From assembly GCF_000012985.1 (NCBI RefSeq), contig NC_007645.1, positions 2,510,501 to 2,574,500 on the forward strand: a stretch of DNA of 64,000 bases, given 5' to 3'. Positions 1-8,036 of the stretch are shown here, piece by piece (position 1 is the stretch's first letter; each line of letters opens with the position of its first letter). Source of the DNA: Hahella chejuensis KCTC 2396 (GTDB lineage: Bacteria > Pseudomonadota > Gammaproteobacteria > Pseudomonadales > Oleiphilaceae). Both the position numbers and the translations under genes were made by a program. Under the pieces are notes generated by a model, which was not told the origin of the DNA, did not search any database, and was given only the letters and a program-made list of their open reading frames with translations.

Positions 1-418
1 ACTGATTGCGCGCGCTGGTTTTCATCGCCATGGCCTGAAGCACTCCATGAATATCGTCAAAATCGTCAATGTCCCGTTGTAGGCGGCTTAATAAAGCTGA
101 GTAGTGTGTTTCCATCGCCCGGTAGGCGGATACCAGCTTGTGACCCTGGGGAGTCAAACGCGCCCCACCGCCGTGCTTGCCTCCAGTCGCGCGCTCAACC
201 AGTGGACGCGGCGACAGGTTGTTCATTGCGTCCACGGCGTCCCAGGCGGTTTTGTAGCTGATTCCGGTAAGCTTGGCCGCCTTGGTGATGGAGCCGGCGC
301 TGTCGATATGCTCCAACAAGGCGATGCGAGAGCCGCCTTGTACGCCGCGCACGTTCTGGTTAAGCCAGAATTCTCCGGCGAGCTCCAAAACCCTGGCGTT
401 GTCGTTATTTTCACTCAT
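1..418 (-). CDS. modE: ModE-type molybdate-responsive transcriptional regulator, partial (N-terminal part)
   Basis: The gene runs off the left edge, so only about 139 residues are visible. ModE senses molybdate and represses molybdate uptake genes while activating some molybdoenzyme genes. The visible part is the N-terminal winged-helix domain: a GSITKAAKLTGISYKTAWDAV helix-turn-helix region, followed by the family hallmark NNLSPRPLVERATGGKHGGG stretch and an LTPQGHKLV wing. The C-terminal TOBE molybdate-binding domains would lie outside the window. The start at 418 is the ATG that gives the usual ModE N-terminus. A near-perfect Mo-box sits about 53 bases upstream, which suggests autoregulation or control of a neighbour. 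No mod transport genes are visible on this side. Confidence 0.9.
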   Translation of the reverse strand, partial: MSENNDNARVLELAGEFWLNQNVRGVQGGSRIALLEHIDSAGSITKAAKLTGISYKTAWDAVDAMNNLSPRPLVERATGGKHGGGARLTPQGHKLVSAYRAMETHYSALLSRLQRDIDDFDDIHGVLQAMAMKTSARNQ

Positions 419-470
419 AGTTAACAGTAGGCGTTGGTGACGATAGAAAAATGGGCGCGGGGGCCCTGTC

Positions 471-498
471 AGCGCTATATAGTATTCTATATAACGCT
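471..498. promoter_or_regulatory. Mo-box: ModE operator
   Basis: An 11-base arm (agcgctatata, 471-481) and its inverted partner (tatataacgct, 488-498) are separated by 6 bases; 10 of 11 positions are complementary. This matches the known ModE-binding architecture, TATATA arms flanked by CG-rich ends. It lies between modE (minus strand) and the FHA gene (plus strand), 53 bases from the modE start codon. Confidence 0.82.
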
Positions 499-669
499 GA
501 CGCGATCAACTCTCACCTAAGCGGCGACAGGGGATTGCGAGGGGATAGGCATTGCATGACCCTTCGCCGCCGCCGTAAACTTTGTGAAAAAAGAATGACT
601 GATTTCGCCTTCGTTTGGCGCTTATACGCCTGATGTTTTGTCTAAAATTTAAGAACAGTGAAAAAGTAA

Positions 670-2013
670 ATGGAACTCATCCTCAAAGTGACTAAATGTC
701 CCCCCGGAAGCGACATGTCTGGGGTGACTGTTACCGTCGGCAAAGACGGCGCGACCATAGGGAGATCGACCACGAACTCCCTGGTGCTGCCGGACGCCAA
801 TCGGTATGTATCCTCGGACCACGGACGGATCGAGTTCGACGGAAGTCGATACAGCTTTATCGATATCAGCACTAACGGCAGTTATCTGAATCATCTGGGG
901 CATCCGCTTATCAAAGGCCACCCAGAGCCGCTCAAGAACGGCGACCGCCTGATGCTTGGGCAGTATGAGCTGCAAGTAGAACTGGCGGAGCCCAGCGACG
1001 ACCGTACGCAGATGTTTGCGCCTGACTCGGATATCGAGGCGACCCGAATTTCATCCGATATTGCTTCTCAGACCGCTATGTCAGATTTAGATGACTGGAT
1101 TGGGTCCGGTCAGGAGCCCTGGCCGGTCTACCAGCATGCGGCGAATACCACCGCCGTGCCGCCGGAGCAGGTGGAGGCGGAAATGCAGGGCGACCTGGAG
1201 CCACAGAGCGCGGCGGACATGGATGACGGCATCCTGGACGCGGAAATCATTGAAGATGTGGAAGCGCCGACGCTGGTGAATCACGCTGCGTCGCGAGACG
1301 CGGAGGCGGCGCTTGATGATGAGTTTGAACCCACAGCGGAACCCGCCGCAGAAGAAGCGAGGACTCCTGAAGTGGATGAGCAGACCTCGCAGTTCAGCAA
1401 AAAGGACATGACCCCGGATTGGCTGACCCAGGCTTTGGGCATGATGACGCTGACGGAAGAGGCGCATAAGCAGGTTGTTGATAAGTCTATGGATCTGCTG
1501 CGTGAGGCGGTGGAGGGCGTGCTTACGACTTTGCGCGAAAAGCAGTCGCTGAAGAATGAGCTGCGCATTAATCAGACTCAGATTCGCGTGGCGGAAAACA
1601 ACCCCCTCAAGTTTTCACCCACTCCCGAAGTGGCGTTGGAAAATCTGTTGCTGAAGCAGGGGACGACTTATCTGTCCGCCGACGAGGCGATGAAAGAAGC
1701 GTTCGCCGATATCCGCGATCACCAGCGTGCGCTGTACAAGTCTGTGCGCGGACTATACACCCGCATCATCAAATCTCTCGATCCAGAGCAGATCGTCAAA
1801 CATATCGACAACAAGCATGGACAGCCCTGGTTTGGCGGCAATCATCGCAAGTACTGGGATGAATATCTGAAAGCCTACAACAAACTGCGCAAAGACGAAG
1901 AGCAGGCGTTTCAAGGTAAGTTCTCGGAAGACTTCGCCAACAGCTACGAGTTCTATTTCAACCAGCTCAAGGCGCAGCGCAGGAATAACAAAACGGACGA
2001 TGACGATATGTGA
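670..2013 (+). CDS. FHA-domain protein of the type VI secretion TagH/ImpI type
   Basis: 447 residues. Residues about 1-100 form a forkhead-associated phosphothreonine-binding domain (GRSTTNSLVLPD, then SSDHGRIEF and TNGSYLN). Residues about 105-235 are an acidic, alanine- and glutamate-rich linker. Residues about 245-440 match the C-terminal domain of T6SS-associated FHA proteins (NPLKFSPTPE, then FADIRDHQRA and a GQPWFGGNHRKYWDEY-like end). In T6SS loci such proteins act in phosphorylation-dependent assembly control. No other T6SS gene is next to it, so it is either an orphan or has been recruited elsewhere. The start at 670 is the only ATG before the FHA domain. A GC-rich hairpin follows the stop. 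The family call is good; the role here is open. Confidence 0.82.
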   Translation: MELILKVTKCPPGSDMSGVTVTVGKDGATIGRSTTNSLVLPDANRYVSSDHGRIEFDGSRYSFIDISTNGSYLNHLGHPLIKGHPEPLKNGDRLMLGQYELQVELAEPSDDRTQMFAPDSDIEATRISSDIASQTAMSDLDDWIGSGQEPWPVYQHAANTTAVPPEQVEAEMQGDLEPQSAADMDDGILDAEIIEDVEAPTLVNHAASRDAEAALDDEFEPTAEPAAEEARTPEVDEQTSQFSKKDMTPDWLTQALGMMTLTEEAHKQVVDKSMDLLREAVEGVLTTLREKQSLKNELRINQTQIRVAENNPLKFSPTPEVALENLLLKQGTTYLSADEAMKEAFADIRDHQRALYKSVRGLYTRIIKSLDPEQIVKHIDNKHGQPWFGGNHRKYWDEYLKAYNKLRKDEEQAFQGKFSEDFANSYEFYFNQLKAQRRNNKTDDDDM

Positions 2014-2033
2014 GCGTCAGCATCGTTTTCCTT

Positions 2034-2063
2034 AATGCGCCCGCGGTGGCGGGCGCATTTGTT
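2034..2063 (+). terminator. Hairpin after the FHA gene, possible terminator
   Basis: A perfect 11-bp stem (2034-2044 with 2049-2059) closes a 4-base loop and is followed by only a short T-rich stretch. It lies 20 bases after the FHA stop codon. The weak T tract makes full termination uncertain. Confidence 0.55.
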
Positions 2064-2251
2064 CTGACAGGCTTGTTGCGCCGCGCTCTCAATCCCCTCC
2101 TGTATTTTTGTTCTATACTTTTCCAACATAAACGAGTCCCAGGGGCGTCATTGCTCTGTCCTGCGATATGCGCTGTATCGCAGTATGGCGGTCATACGAA
2201 TGGTATGTGTTCCTCAGGGCGAGATGTATTCCAGACGAGGAAGAATGCACT

Positions 2252-3949
2252 ATGAAGATTCGTCCGTTATTCCTGACCATTTTCGGTGTGATAATCGCCA
2301 GCACCCTGGCCAACTTTCTGTTGGCGTTTTACCTGCGCTCGGAAGTGTCGTCGCTGAAACAGACCACGGAAAACCGCTACGCTTCCTATCAGCGGGCGGA
2401 TGAATTGCGGCAGAGTTCGGACGACCTGACCCGGCTGGCGCGAACCTATGTGGTGACTGGCGAATCCAAATATAAGGACATGTATCAAGCGGTTCTGGAT
2501 ATTCGTAATGGCGTCAAATCCCGTCCGGAGGAATATCATCGTATTTACTGGGACCTGGTGTTGAATGCGGGGGATAAACCCAAGCCGGACGGCGATATGA
2601 TTTCTCTGCAAAAGATGATGGAGAATCTTGGCTTCTCGAAAAAAGAATTTGATCTGCTCAAAGAGGCGCAGAATAACTCGGATGGACTGGTGAATCTGGA
2701 AGTCGAGGCGATGAAGGCGGTGGAAAGCGGAAATCCGGAGCGCGCCAGAGAGCTGATGCATGGCCAGGACTATCACCGTGAGAAAGCCAAAATCATGCGT
2801 CCCATTGATGAGTTTTTCAAAGCGCTGGAGGCGCGGACCAGTCAGCAGCTTTCCGGTATTCAGAATACGGTATCGGATATTATCCTGGCGCTGATCTGTT
2901 TCCTGATTTTGCTGACCAGCGCCGCCATCGTTGGTTATCTGGTTGTACTCAAGAAGATCGAAAGACCGGTGTTGAGCCTGTACCGGTTAATTGGCGATGT
3001 GGAGAAAAACGCGGACTTAACCCTGCGCTCCGATTATGGCAGTCAGGATGAGATCGGCATGATGGCGAAAGGTTTTAACAGCCTCGTCGGGCGCTTTAGA
3101 GATATTCTTGGCGATGCGCGATCCCTGATCAGCCATGTGGCGGACGACTCCTCCATCGTCGCCCGCCTGACCGCGGACTCCAACGCCAGAATCGAGAGGC
3201 AGGCGAACGAAACGGATATGGTGGCGACCGCGATTACCGAAATGACCGCTGCAATGGAGGAGGTGGCCGCGTCCACCAATGAAGCCAAGACGTCCGTTGC
3301 GGAAGCGACGGAATACGCCGCCACCGCCAACGGAGTGGGGCGGCAGTCCATCAACAACATGAAGCGCTTGAAAACCTGCTTCGACGACGCCTCCGGCCAG
3401 GTCAACGCGCTGTCGCAAGAGTTTTCCCAGATTGAGAATGTCCTTCAGGTTATCAAAAGCATCGCCGAGCAGACCAATCTCCTCGCGCTTAATGCGGCGA
3501 TCGAAGCGGCCCGCGCGGGCGAGCAGGGGCGTGGATTCGCCGTGGTGGCGGACGAAGTGAGAACGCTGGCCAAACGTACGCAGGAATCGACGGGAGAAAT
3601 CGAATCCAACATCGCCAAACTGAGAGAAGGCATGGACAATACCGTTACTTCAATGAGTAACGGCCTCGGAGAGGTGTCCCGCAGCAGTGAGTCAGTGGCG
3701 CAAACCATGAAGTCGCTGGAGCAGATCGCCTCCAGCATAGACGCCATCAACAATCTGAGTCTGCAAATCGCTTCCGCCACGGAAGAGCAATCGGCGACCA
3801 TTGGCTCCATTGACCAAAGCGTCGGGGCGGTCAGAGATTTGGCGGAAGAAACCACTCAGGATCTGCGCGCCTTGGAGGAAAAGGCGAAATCCTTAAGCCA
3901 GTTGACCCGTGGACTACAGAGTAAAATTCAGGTCTTCAAGTTGCCTTGA
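2252..3949 (+). CDS. Methyl-accepting chemotaxis protein
   Basis: 565 residues in a classic transmembrane chemoreceptor layout. An N-terminal membrane segment (residues about 5-27) is followed by a helical periplasmic sensor domain of about 190 residues, a second membrane segment ([17 protein letters not shown], about residue 225), a HAMP linker and a long coiled-coil signalling domain. The hairpin tip has the conserved [20 protein letters not shown] and [12 protein letters not shown] cores that contact CheA/CheW. The signal sensed cannot be read from the sequence. I prefer ATG 2252 because a GAGGAAG ribosome site lies just upstream and the membrane segment then starts properly; an in-frame start at 2168 would add 28 residues without a good site. 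No CheA/CheW genes are nearby. Its 3' end overlaps a GGDEF remnant on the other strand. Confidence 0.93.
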   Translation: MKIRPLFLTIFGVIIASTLANFLLAFYLRSEVSSLKQTTENRYASYQRADELRQSSDDLTRLARTYVVTGESKYKDMYQAVLDIRNGVKSRPEEYHRIYWDLVLNAGDKPKPDGDMISLQKMMENLGFSKKEFDLLKEAQNNSDGLVNLEVEAMKAVESGNPERARELMHGQDYHREKAKIMRPIDEFFKALEARTSQQLSGIQNTVSDIILALICFLILLTSAAIVGYLVVLKKIERPVLSLYRLIGDVEKNADLTLRSDYGSQDEIGMMAKGFNSLVGRFRDILGDARSLISHVADDSSIVARLTADSNARIERQANETDMVATAITEMTAAMEEVAASTNEAKTSVAEATEYAATANGVGRQSINNMKRLKTCFDDASGQVNALSQEFSQIENVLQVIKSIAEQTNLLALNAAIEAARAGEQGRGFAVVADEVRTLAKRTQESTGEIESNIAKLREGMDNTVTSMSNGLGEVSRSSESVAQTMKSLEQIASSIDAINNLSLQIASATEEQSATIGSIDQSVGAVRDLAEETTQDLRALEEKAKSLSQLTRGLQSKIQVFKLP

Positions 3950-4080
3950 TAGATTCCATCTCCAGCACCACAAATGCGTTGCGGCTTTGGCGTTTGGCCT
4001 CATACATGGCTTCGTCCGCGCGCGACCCGCTTATCCGGCGTTAAACTGCGGTCTCCCATCGCCACCGCGACGGCATTTTC
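3936..4080 (-). pseudogene. Remnant of a GGDEF (diguanylate cyclase) C-terminus
   Basis: Read on the minus strand, the fragment encodes VAVAMGDRSLTPDKRVAR and then, after a frame change in a CG-rich run near 4017-4026, ADEAMYEAKRQSRNAFVVLE, ending at a stop at 3936-3938. ADEAMYEAKRQGRN is the signature C-terminus of GGDEF domains. Only about 45 codons survive, an in-frame stop lies immediately upstream, and the GGDEF active-site motif is absent, so it cannot be an active cyclase. It converges on the chemoreceptor gene and overlaps its last 14 bases. It is probably the scar of a deleted diguanylate cyclase gene next to the HD-GYP gene. Confidence 0.75.
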
Positions 4081-4218
4081 TTATACACATGGGGGCGTCT
4101 CCGCTAAAATGTCTGGCTTTTCGCGCTCTTGTTGCTGAGGGTCTGCGCCCATCTTTTGCTAGACTGAAAAAGACTGCAGCGCTGCGAGACAGTCCGTAAC
4201 GAAGCCTATGAGAATCCC

Positions 4219-5484
4219 GTGTCATTGATGCCGCAAAATAGCCGATCCCTTGTCAAAATTTCTGTGTCCGAACTTCAGGTCGGCATGTATGTGGCGCAAT
4301 TGGACCGTCCCTGGGAAGAAACCCGGTTCGTTTATCAGGGCTTTTTCATTTACGACTGGCGCGACATTCAGGAACTGCAAGCGCAATGCGAGTTCGTCTT
4401 TGTGCAGGCGGAAACGGAAGTGGTGGAGGAAGAGAAAACCGTCACCGCGCCCAGCGGTAAAAAGATCCGTACTCGGGTGAAGAAAGAAAAGACGCGTCTG
4501 GTGCACAAAGCGCCCGCCTATCGTGAGCTCACCAAAGCGGCCAATTCCATGGGGCAGGCCAAGCAGACGATTCATGATGTGTTCCGCGCCGTCAAGCTGG
4601 GGCGGGATATCGACATGAAGGCGGTAACCGTCGCCGTAACGGATATCGTCGACAGCATCATGCGTAATCCTAACGCACTGCAATGGCTGTCTCTGATCAA
4701 GGATAAGGATGATTACACCGCAGAGCATTGTCTGCGGGTCTGCGTGCTATCCATCATTATCGGACGGGAAATGGGGTTCAACGAGCCCGAAATGGTGGAT
4801 ATCGGCGTTTGCGGCATGCTGCATGACGTGGGCAAGGTGAAAGTGCCGGATGAAATTCTCAATAAACCAGGCAGTCTGGACAAGGATGAATTTGAGATCA
4901 TGAAACAGCACTCCCAGTACGGCCGGGATATTCTTATCTCTTTGTCCTCTGCGCCCAAGAGCGCCGTTGACGTGGCCTACAGCCATCATGAAAAAGTGGA
5001 TGGCACCGGTTATCCGCGAGGGTTGGCGGCGCATCAGATTCCACTCAAGGCGAAAATCGTCGGCGTCGTGGACGCCTATGACGCCATGACTTCCGCCCGG
5101 GTCTATAAAGATCCCATGTCCGCGCTGGAGTCTCTGCGCATCATCTATGACGTGAGAGGCAAGCACTTCGACTTGGAAGTGGCGGAGTTCTTTATCAAAA
5201 CCATGGGGGTGTATCCAGCGGGCCACATCGCCGAACTCAATAGCGGCGAAGTGGGAATCATCGTCCGCTCCAGTAATGAACATCGCCTCAAGCCCAAGGT
5301 TTTACTGGTGCTGGATGAGAAAAAGCAACTGCGCAAAGAAGCCATTCTCGATCTTTCCGTTAACTGCCTCACCGATGCCGGCAAGCCCTTGCGCATCAAG
5401 GAAATCCACCCCAACGGCGCTTTTGGCGTGCGTTTGGAGAACTACGTGAAGAAAGGGCTGCGGCTCGCCGAATACGACGACTGA
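4219..5484 (+). CDS. HD-GYP domain cyclic-di-GMP phosphodiesterase
   Basis: 421 residues. The N-terminal about 110 residues match the DUF3391 domain often found before HD-GYP (VSELQVGMYVAQLDRPW). The HD-GYP domain follows, with HCLRVCVLS, the HD pair H202-D203 in MLHDVGK, a HH pair in SHHEKVDG and DGTGYP at 261-266. All metal-binding and signature motifs look intact, so it should hydrolyse c-di-GMP, favouring motility over biofilm. It is cytoplasmic, with no membrane segment. The start may be GTG 4219 or ATG 4228; no strong ribosome site separates them. Its neighbours, a chemoreceptor and a broken GGDEF tail, fit a motility/c-di-GMP theme. Confidence 0.92.
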   Translation: MSLMPQNSRSLVKISVSELQVGMYVAQLDRPWEETRFVYQGFFIYDWRDIQELQAQCEFVFVQAETEVVEEEKTVTAPSGKKIRTRVKKEKTRLVHKAPAYRELTKAANSMGQAKQTIHDVFRAVKLGRDIDMKAVTVAVTDIVDSIMRNPNALQWLSLIKDKDDYTAEHCLRVCVLSIIIGREMGFNEPEMVDIGVCGMLHDVGKVKVPDEILNKPGSLDKDEFEIMKQHSQYGRDILISLSSAPKSAVDVAYSHHEKVDGTGYPRGLAAHQIPLKAKIVGVVDAYDAMTSARVYKDPMSALESLRIIYDVRGKHFDLEVAEFFIKTMGVYPAGHIAELNSGEVGIIVRSSNEHRLKPKVLLVLDEKKQLRKEAILDLSVNCLTDAGKPLRIKEIHPNGAFGVRLENYVKKGLRLAEYDD

Positions 5485-5496
5485 GCCGCATTGGAC

Positions 5497-5898
5497 TCAG
5501 GCGCTTTTTGTTTTCTCCGCCCGCGCCTGTTTGAACTCCATGGTCATTTGATGTCCTTTGAGCGCGGGTCCCGACAGGGCGTTTAGCATCAATTTACCGA
5601 AGAGAATAAGCGTCGCCGTGGCCAGAGCGTCCAGAAACCACAGTGTCGGCGTGGTCAGCCACGCCGCCTCGAACGGGGGATGGAAAGCGGCGCCCAGTGT
5701 CGTCATTCCCGTCAACCCGTGCAACGCCAGAGCGATCCAGAAGCCGGAGCAATATGGACAGCGCCAGTCTTCGTAAAGCTTGACCAGCGGCCGCGGCAGG
5801 CTCGCAATAAAGCGGTTAAACCATGTTCCCCAATCCGGCAGCTTTTCCCATAGCAACAGATAAATACCCAATCCCACCAGAGCGGCTGAAAAGTCCAT
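5497..5898 (-). CDS. Small inner-membrane protein with a CPYC motif, unknown function
   Basis: 133 residues with three likely membrane segments (about 4-21, 53-72 and 86-107). The first loop contains an EDWRCPYCSGFW segment (C48 and C51), a redox- or metal-type CxxC close to the membrane. The C-terminus is basic and lysine-rich. I do not recognise a named family; DUF1360-like membrane proteins share a similar CxxC-W pattern, but I cannot confirm that. It converges with the HD-GYP gene, 12 bases between stops. The ATG at 5898 is preceded by an AGGAGA ribosome site. Confidence 0.7.
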   Translation of the reverse strand: MDFSAALVGLGIYLLLWEKLPDWGTWFNRFIASLPRPLVKLYEDWRCPYCSGFWIALALHGLTGMTTLGAAFHPPFEAAWLTTPTLWFLDALATATLILFGKLMLNALSGPALKGHQMTMEFKQARAEKTKSA

Positions 5899-6402
5899 GA
5901 TTTCGTGTCTCCTGATGCTTCACTGAAAGATTAGCCATAAGAACGAGAATTATGATACGTCAGGCGCAGAGAGGCGGGTAGTGGACGGCTTAGGTAAAAA
6001 TCGGCTTATTTTTAGATTGATGGAGAAGAATATCTGAAATCGATATCCGCTCATATGATTGTACTTTGCTCTTGATTTGCGATGAGTTTTCATCTGCATA
6101 TAGTTCTATTTGTAATATTTAAATAGCAGTTTACTTGAAGTATGTGTGTGAGGATTAATCCTTGCAATAATTAAGTAATTACCGGAATAAATTAATGCGA
6201 AGGCGGCTTTTAATCTTACGGTGAGTGCTCTCAACCGCATGAAAAATATGGTTTTTATGAAATATTGTTTTATCGGTAAGGTTTAACTTATTAATAAATA
6301 GTAATATCGTGAATTTATTGCCGGGAAGCAGGGTTGAGGCATAATCAGGAAATTGCCGATTAAACAGGCTGTTAATATAAATTAGAACATATAGGACTGC
6401 TT
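5899..6402. other. Intergenic region, AT-rich, no gene seen
   Basis: About 500 bases, clearly more AT-rich than the flanks. I see no convincing reading frame, RNA gene or long inverted repeat. It contains the promoters for the divergent genes at 5898 (minus) and 6403 (plus). Confidence 0.5.
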
Positions 6403-6585
6403 ATGCCAGCCAATTTTACTTCAAGAGACTTACACTATAACGGTATAGATCGTCGGTCAGGTCCCCGGCGTATAAATGCTGATCGACGCACCAGCGTCCG
6501 GTTTGAGCCTGGAAATCCAGATCGCCGTCAGGTGGCTGGACGACGCGCCGGGGAAATCGGCGGCTGGGCGCGGACCACCCTTTAA
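6403..6585 (+). CDS. Small arginine-rich protein, unknown function
   Basis: 60 residues. The sequence is built from repeated basic pairs in a regular spacing (GIDRRSGPRR, NADRRTSVRF, PDRRQVAGRR). Short proteins with such DRR/GRR repeats occur in many gammaproteobacteria, but I know of no assigned function; RNA or DNA binding would be a guess. It has its own upstream AT-rich promoter region and stands alone on the plus strand, so a real gene is likely. The ribosome site before ATG 6403 is weak (AGGACT). The stop is 38 bases from the convergent kdpE stop. Confidence 0.5.
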   Translation: MPANFTSRDLHYNGIDRRSGPRRINADRRTSVRFEPGNPDRRQVAGRRAGEIGGWARTTL

Positions 6586-6623
6586 TCATCTGGTCGATAC
6601 CCACTGATGCTCATCGTGGCGGC

Positions 6624-7331
6624 TTATTCCGCCTCATAGGTAATCAGCCGGTAGCCGACGCCCTGTTCCGTCACTAGAAAGCGGGGAGCGGAGGGGGCGT
6701 CGCCCAGTTTATTTCTCAGTTTGGCCACCACAATGCGCAGATAGTGCGTGTCCTCCTTGTGGGTTGGCCCCCAGATCTCCGCCAGCAACTGCTGCTGCGT
6801 CACCACATGGTCAGGCGTGGCCGCCAGCCGGGCCAGCAGGGCGTATTCTTTCTTGGAAAGATGAATGTCTTCACCGTCCAGCGTCACCGAGCGCTTCACA
6901 AAGTCGATGTGCAGGCCGGCGGAATGGTAGATGTCTGCGGAGGGGCGCAACGCTGCGGGTTCACGATCGCGCAGCAGCACTCTGATACGGGCGACGAACT
7001 CGCGAATGCCGAAGGGCTTGGTGACGTAATCGTTGGCCCCGTTATCCAGCGCCTCCACTTTTTCCGTCTCTGAAGAGCGCACAGATAAGACCAATACTGG
7101 CGTGCGGCAGGTGCGTCGCAATTGCCTCAACGCTTCCTGGCCGTCCATGTCCGGCAGTCCCAGATCGAGTACGATCGCGTCCGGCGCTTCGGTGGCCGCC
7201 AACATTAATCCTTCAGTGGCGGAGCCTGCCTGCAATACTTCATAGCCTTCCGAGCGCAGGCTGATACGCAGAAAGCGCAGAATCTGCGGTTCATCGTCGA
7301 TAACAAGTATACGCGGCTTGGCGGCGGTCAA
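6624..7331 (-). CDS. kdpE: OmpR/PhoB-family response regulator, KdpE type
   Basis: 235 residues. The receiver domain at about 1-120 has DD near residue 12, the phospho-acceptor Asp in VLDLGLPD at about residue 56, and the conserved K in YVTKPFG. A winged-helix DNA-binding domain follows (KKEYALLARLAATPD, then VVAKLRNKLGD and EQGVGYRL). The closest family is KdpE, the activator of the high-affinity K+ ATPase operon. No kdpFABC or kdpD gene lies upstream, so it is an orphan here and its partner kinase must be elsewhere. The start appears to be TTG at 7331 with a GGGAG ribosome site; no ATG fits the N-terminus. Confidence 0.85.
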   Translation of the reverse strand: MTAAKPRILVIDDEPQILRFLRISLRSEGYEVLQAGSATEGLMLAATEAPDAIVLDLGLPDMDGQEALRQLRRTCRTPVLVLSVRSSETEKVEALDNGANDYVTKPFGIREFVARIRVLLRDREPAALRPSADIYHSAGLHIDFVKRSVTLDGEDIHLSKKEYALLARLAATPDHVVTQQQLLAEIWGPTHKEDTHYLRIVVAKLRNKLGDAPSAPRFLVTEQGVGYRLITYEAE

Positions 7332-7500
7332 TGAGTTGGCTCCCGTTGTTCGGTAAGCGGGTGAAAAACCGCACGAGAATATAGCCCCGGATGCAAAAGC
7401 TCAACAAGCGTCAGTGTATCGGGATGGGAGCGTCACTCAAAAGGTATAGTCTGACTTACCTATGTTTTTTCCGAGACAGCTTTGCATAATGCAGTAATCT

Positions 7501-7514
7501 GGAAAACGATTTCA
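7501..7514. promoter_or_regulatory. Imperfect LacI-family operator
   Basis: GGAAAACGATTTCA matches the perfect palindrome at 7897-7910 at 12 of 14 positions, with the central CG preserved. It lies about 530 bases upstream of the GH9 start, nearer kdpE. An upstream auxiliary operator (looping) or chance similarity are both possible. Confidence 0.4.
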
Positions 7515-7896
7515 TAAGTTGGTGATCACAACAGTGTTGTGAATGACGTGAAAATTATGACGAAATATATCAGTGGACCGCCGCTAAGCGGTTTTGAAAT
7601 GCGCGACTGGAAAGGAACGGATGTATAGAAAAAGTGGCGATCCAGGTCTAGACCCAAAAACCGATACTTTTTTAGGTGATTTCATATCATGATTGATGGA
7701 AATAGAGATATATCGGGCTATTTGGCGTCGTGGAGCAGGCTCTGATCCACCCTGAAACGGGCGTATTTCAGATCTTTTTTACAAACGGGAATTAGCAAAC
7801 TAGACTGCTTTTATCATATGAGCCCACGCAAGGGCGCATTCTTGTCGGGGCGGGTGAAAGAGTCGAAACAACGCGTAAAAAAATTTTACGAATGGT

Positions 7897-7910
7897 TGAA
7901 AACGTTTTCA
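7897..7910. promoter_or_regulatory. Perfect LacI-family operator before the cellulase genes
   Basis: TGAAAACGTTTTCA is a perfect 14-base palindrome with the CG centre typical of LacI/GalR-family sites. It lies 127 bases upstream of the GH9 start codon. It resembles cellulase-regulator (CelR-type) and gluconate-type operators, so repression relieved by a cellulose breakdown product is likely. It differs from the operators at 15.1 kb, so a different regulator is expected. Confidence 0.65.
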
Positions 7911-8036
7911 AATTAGATCAAAAAATAACCCTGTCTCACTCGGGGCGGATCGGAAAACAAGAACGCGACCAACGCCCTGTCTCCGGCAAGCAATGTGGCT
8001 GACGTGAATCGGAATGGCGAAGTAAGGAGAAAGAAT

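Larger units (their letters stand above)
7332..8036. other. Long intergenic control region upstream of the cellulase genes
   Basis: About 700 bases between divergent kdpE and the GH9 gene. It holds two LacI-type palindromes (7501-7514 and 7897-7910) described separately. No additional gene was seen. Confidence 0.6.

Noticed and set aside
451-633. A 60-codon plus-strand frame downstream of modE
   Set aside because: It overlaps the Mo-box, has no ribosome site and no recognisable sequence.
2010-2255. A plus-strand frame across the FHA terminator region
   Set aside because: It spans a terminator hairpin and overlaps the chemoreceptor start; no domain.
3909-4199. A plus-strand frame opposite the GGDEF remnant
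   Set aside because: The opposite strand carries the recognisable GGDEF signature; the plus frame has none.
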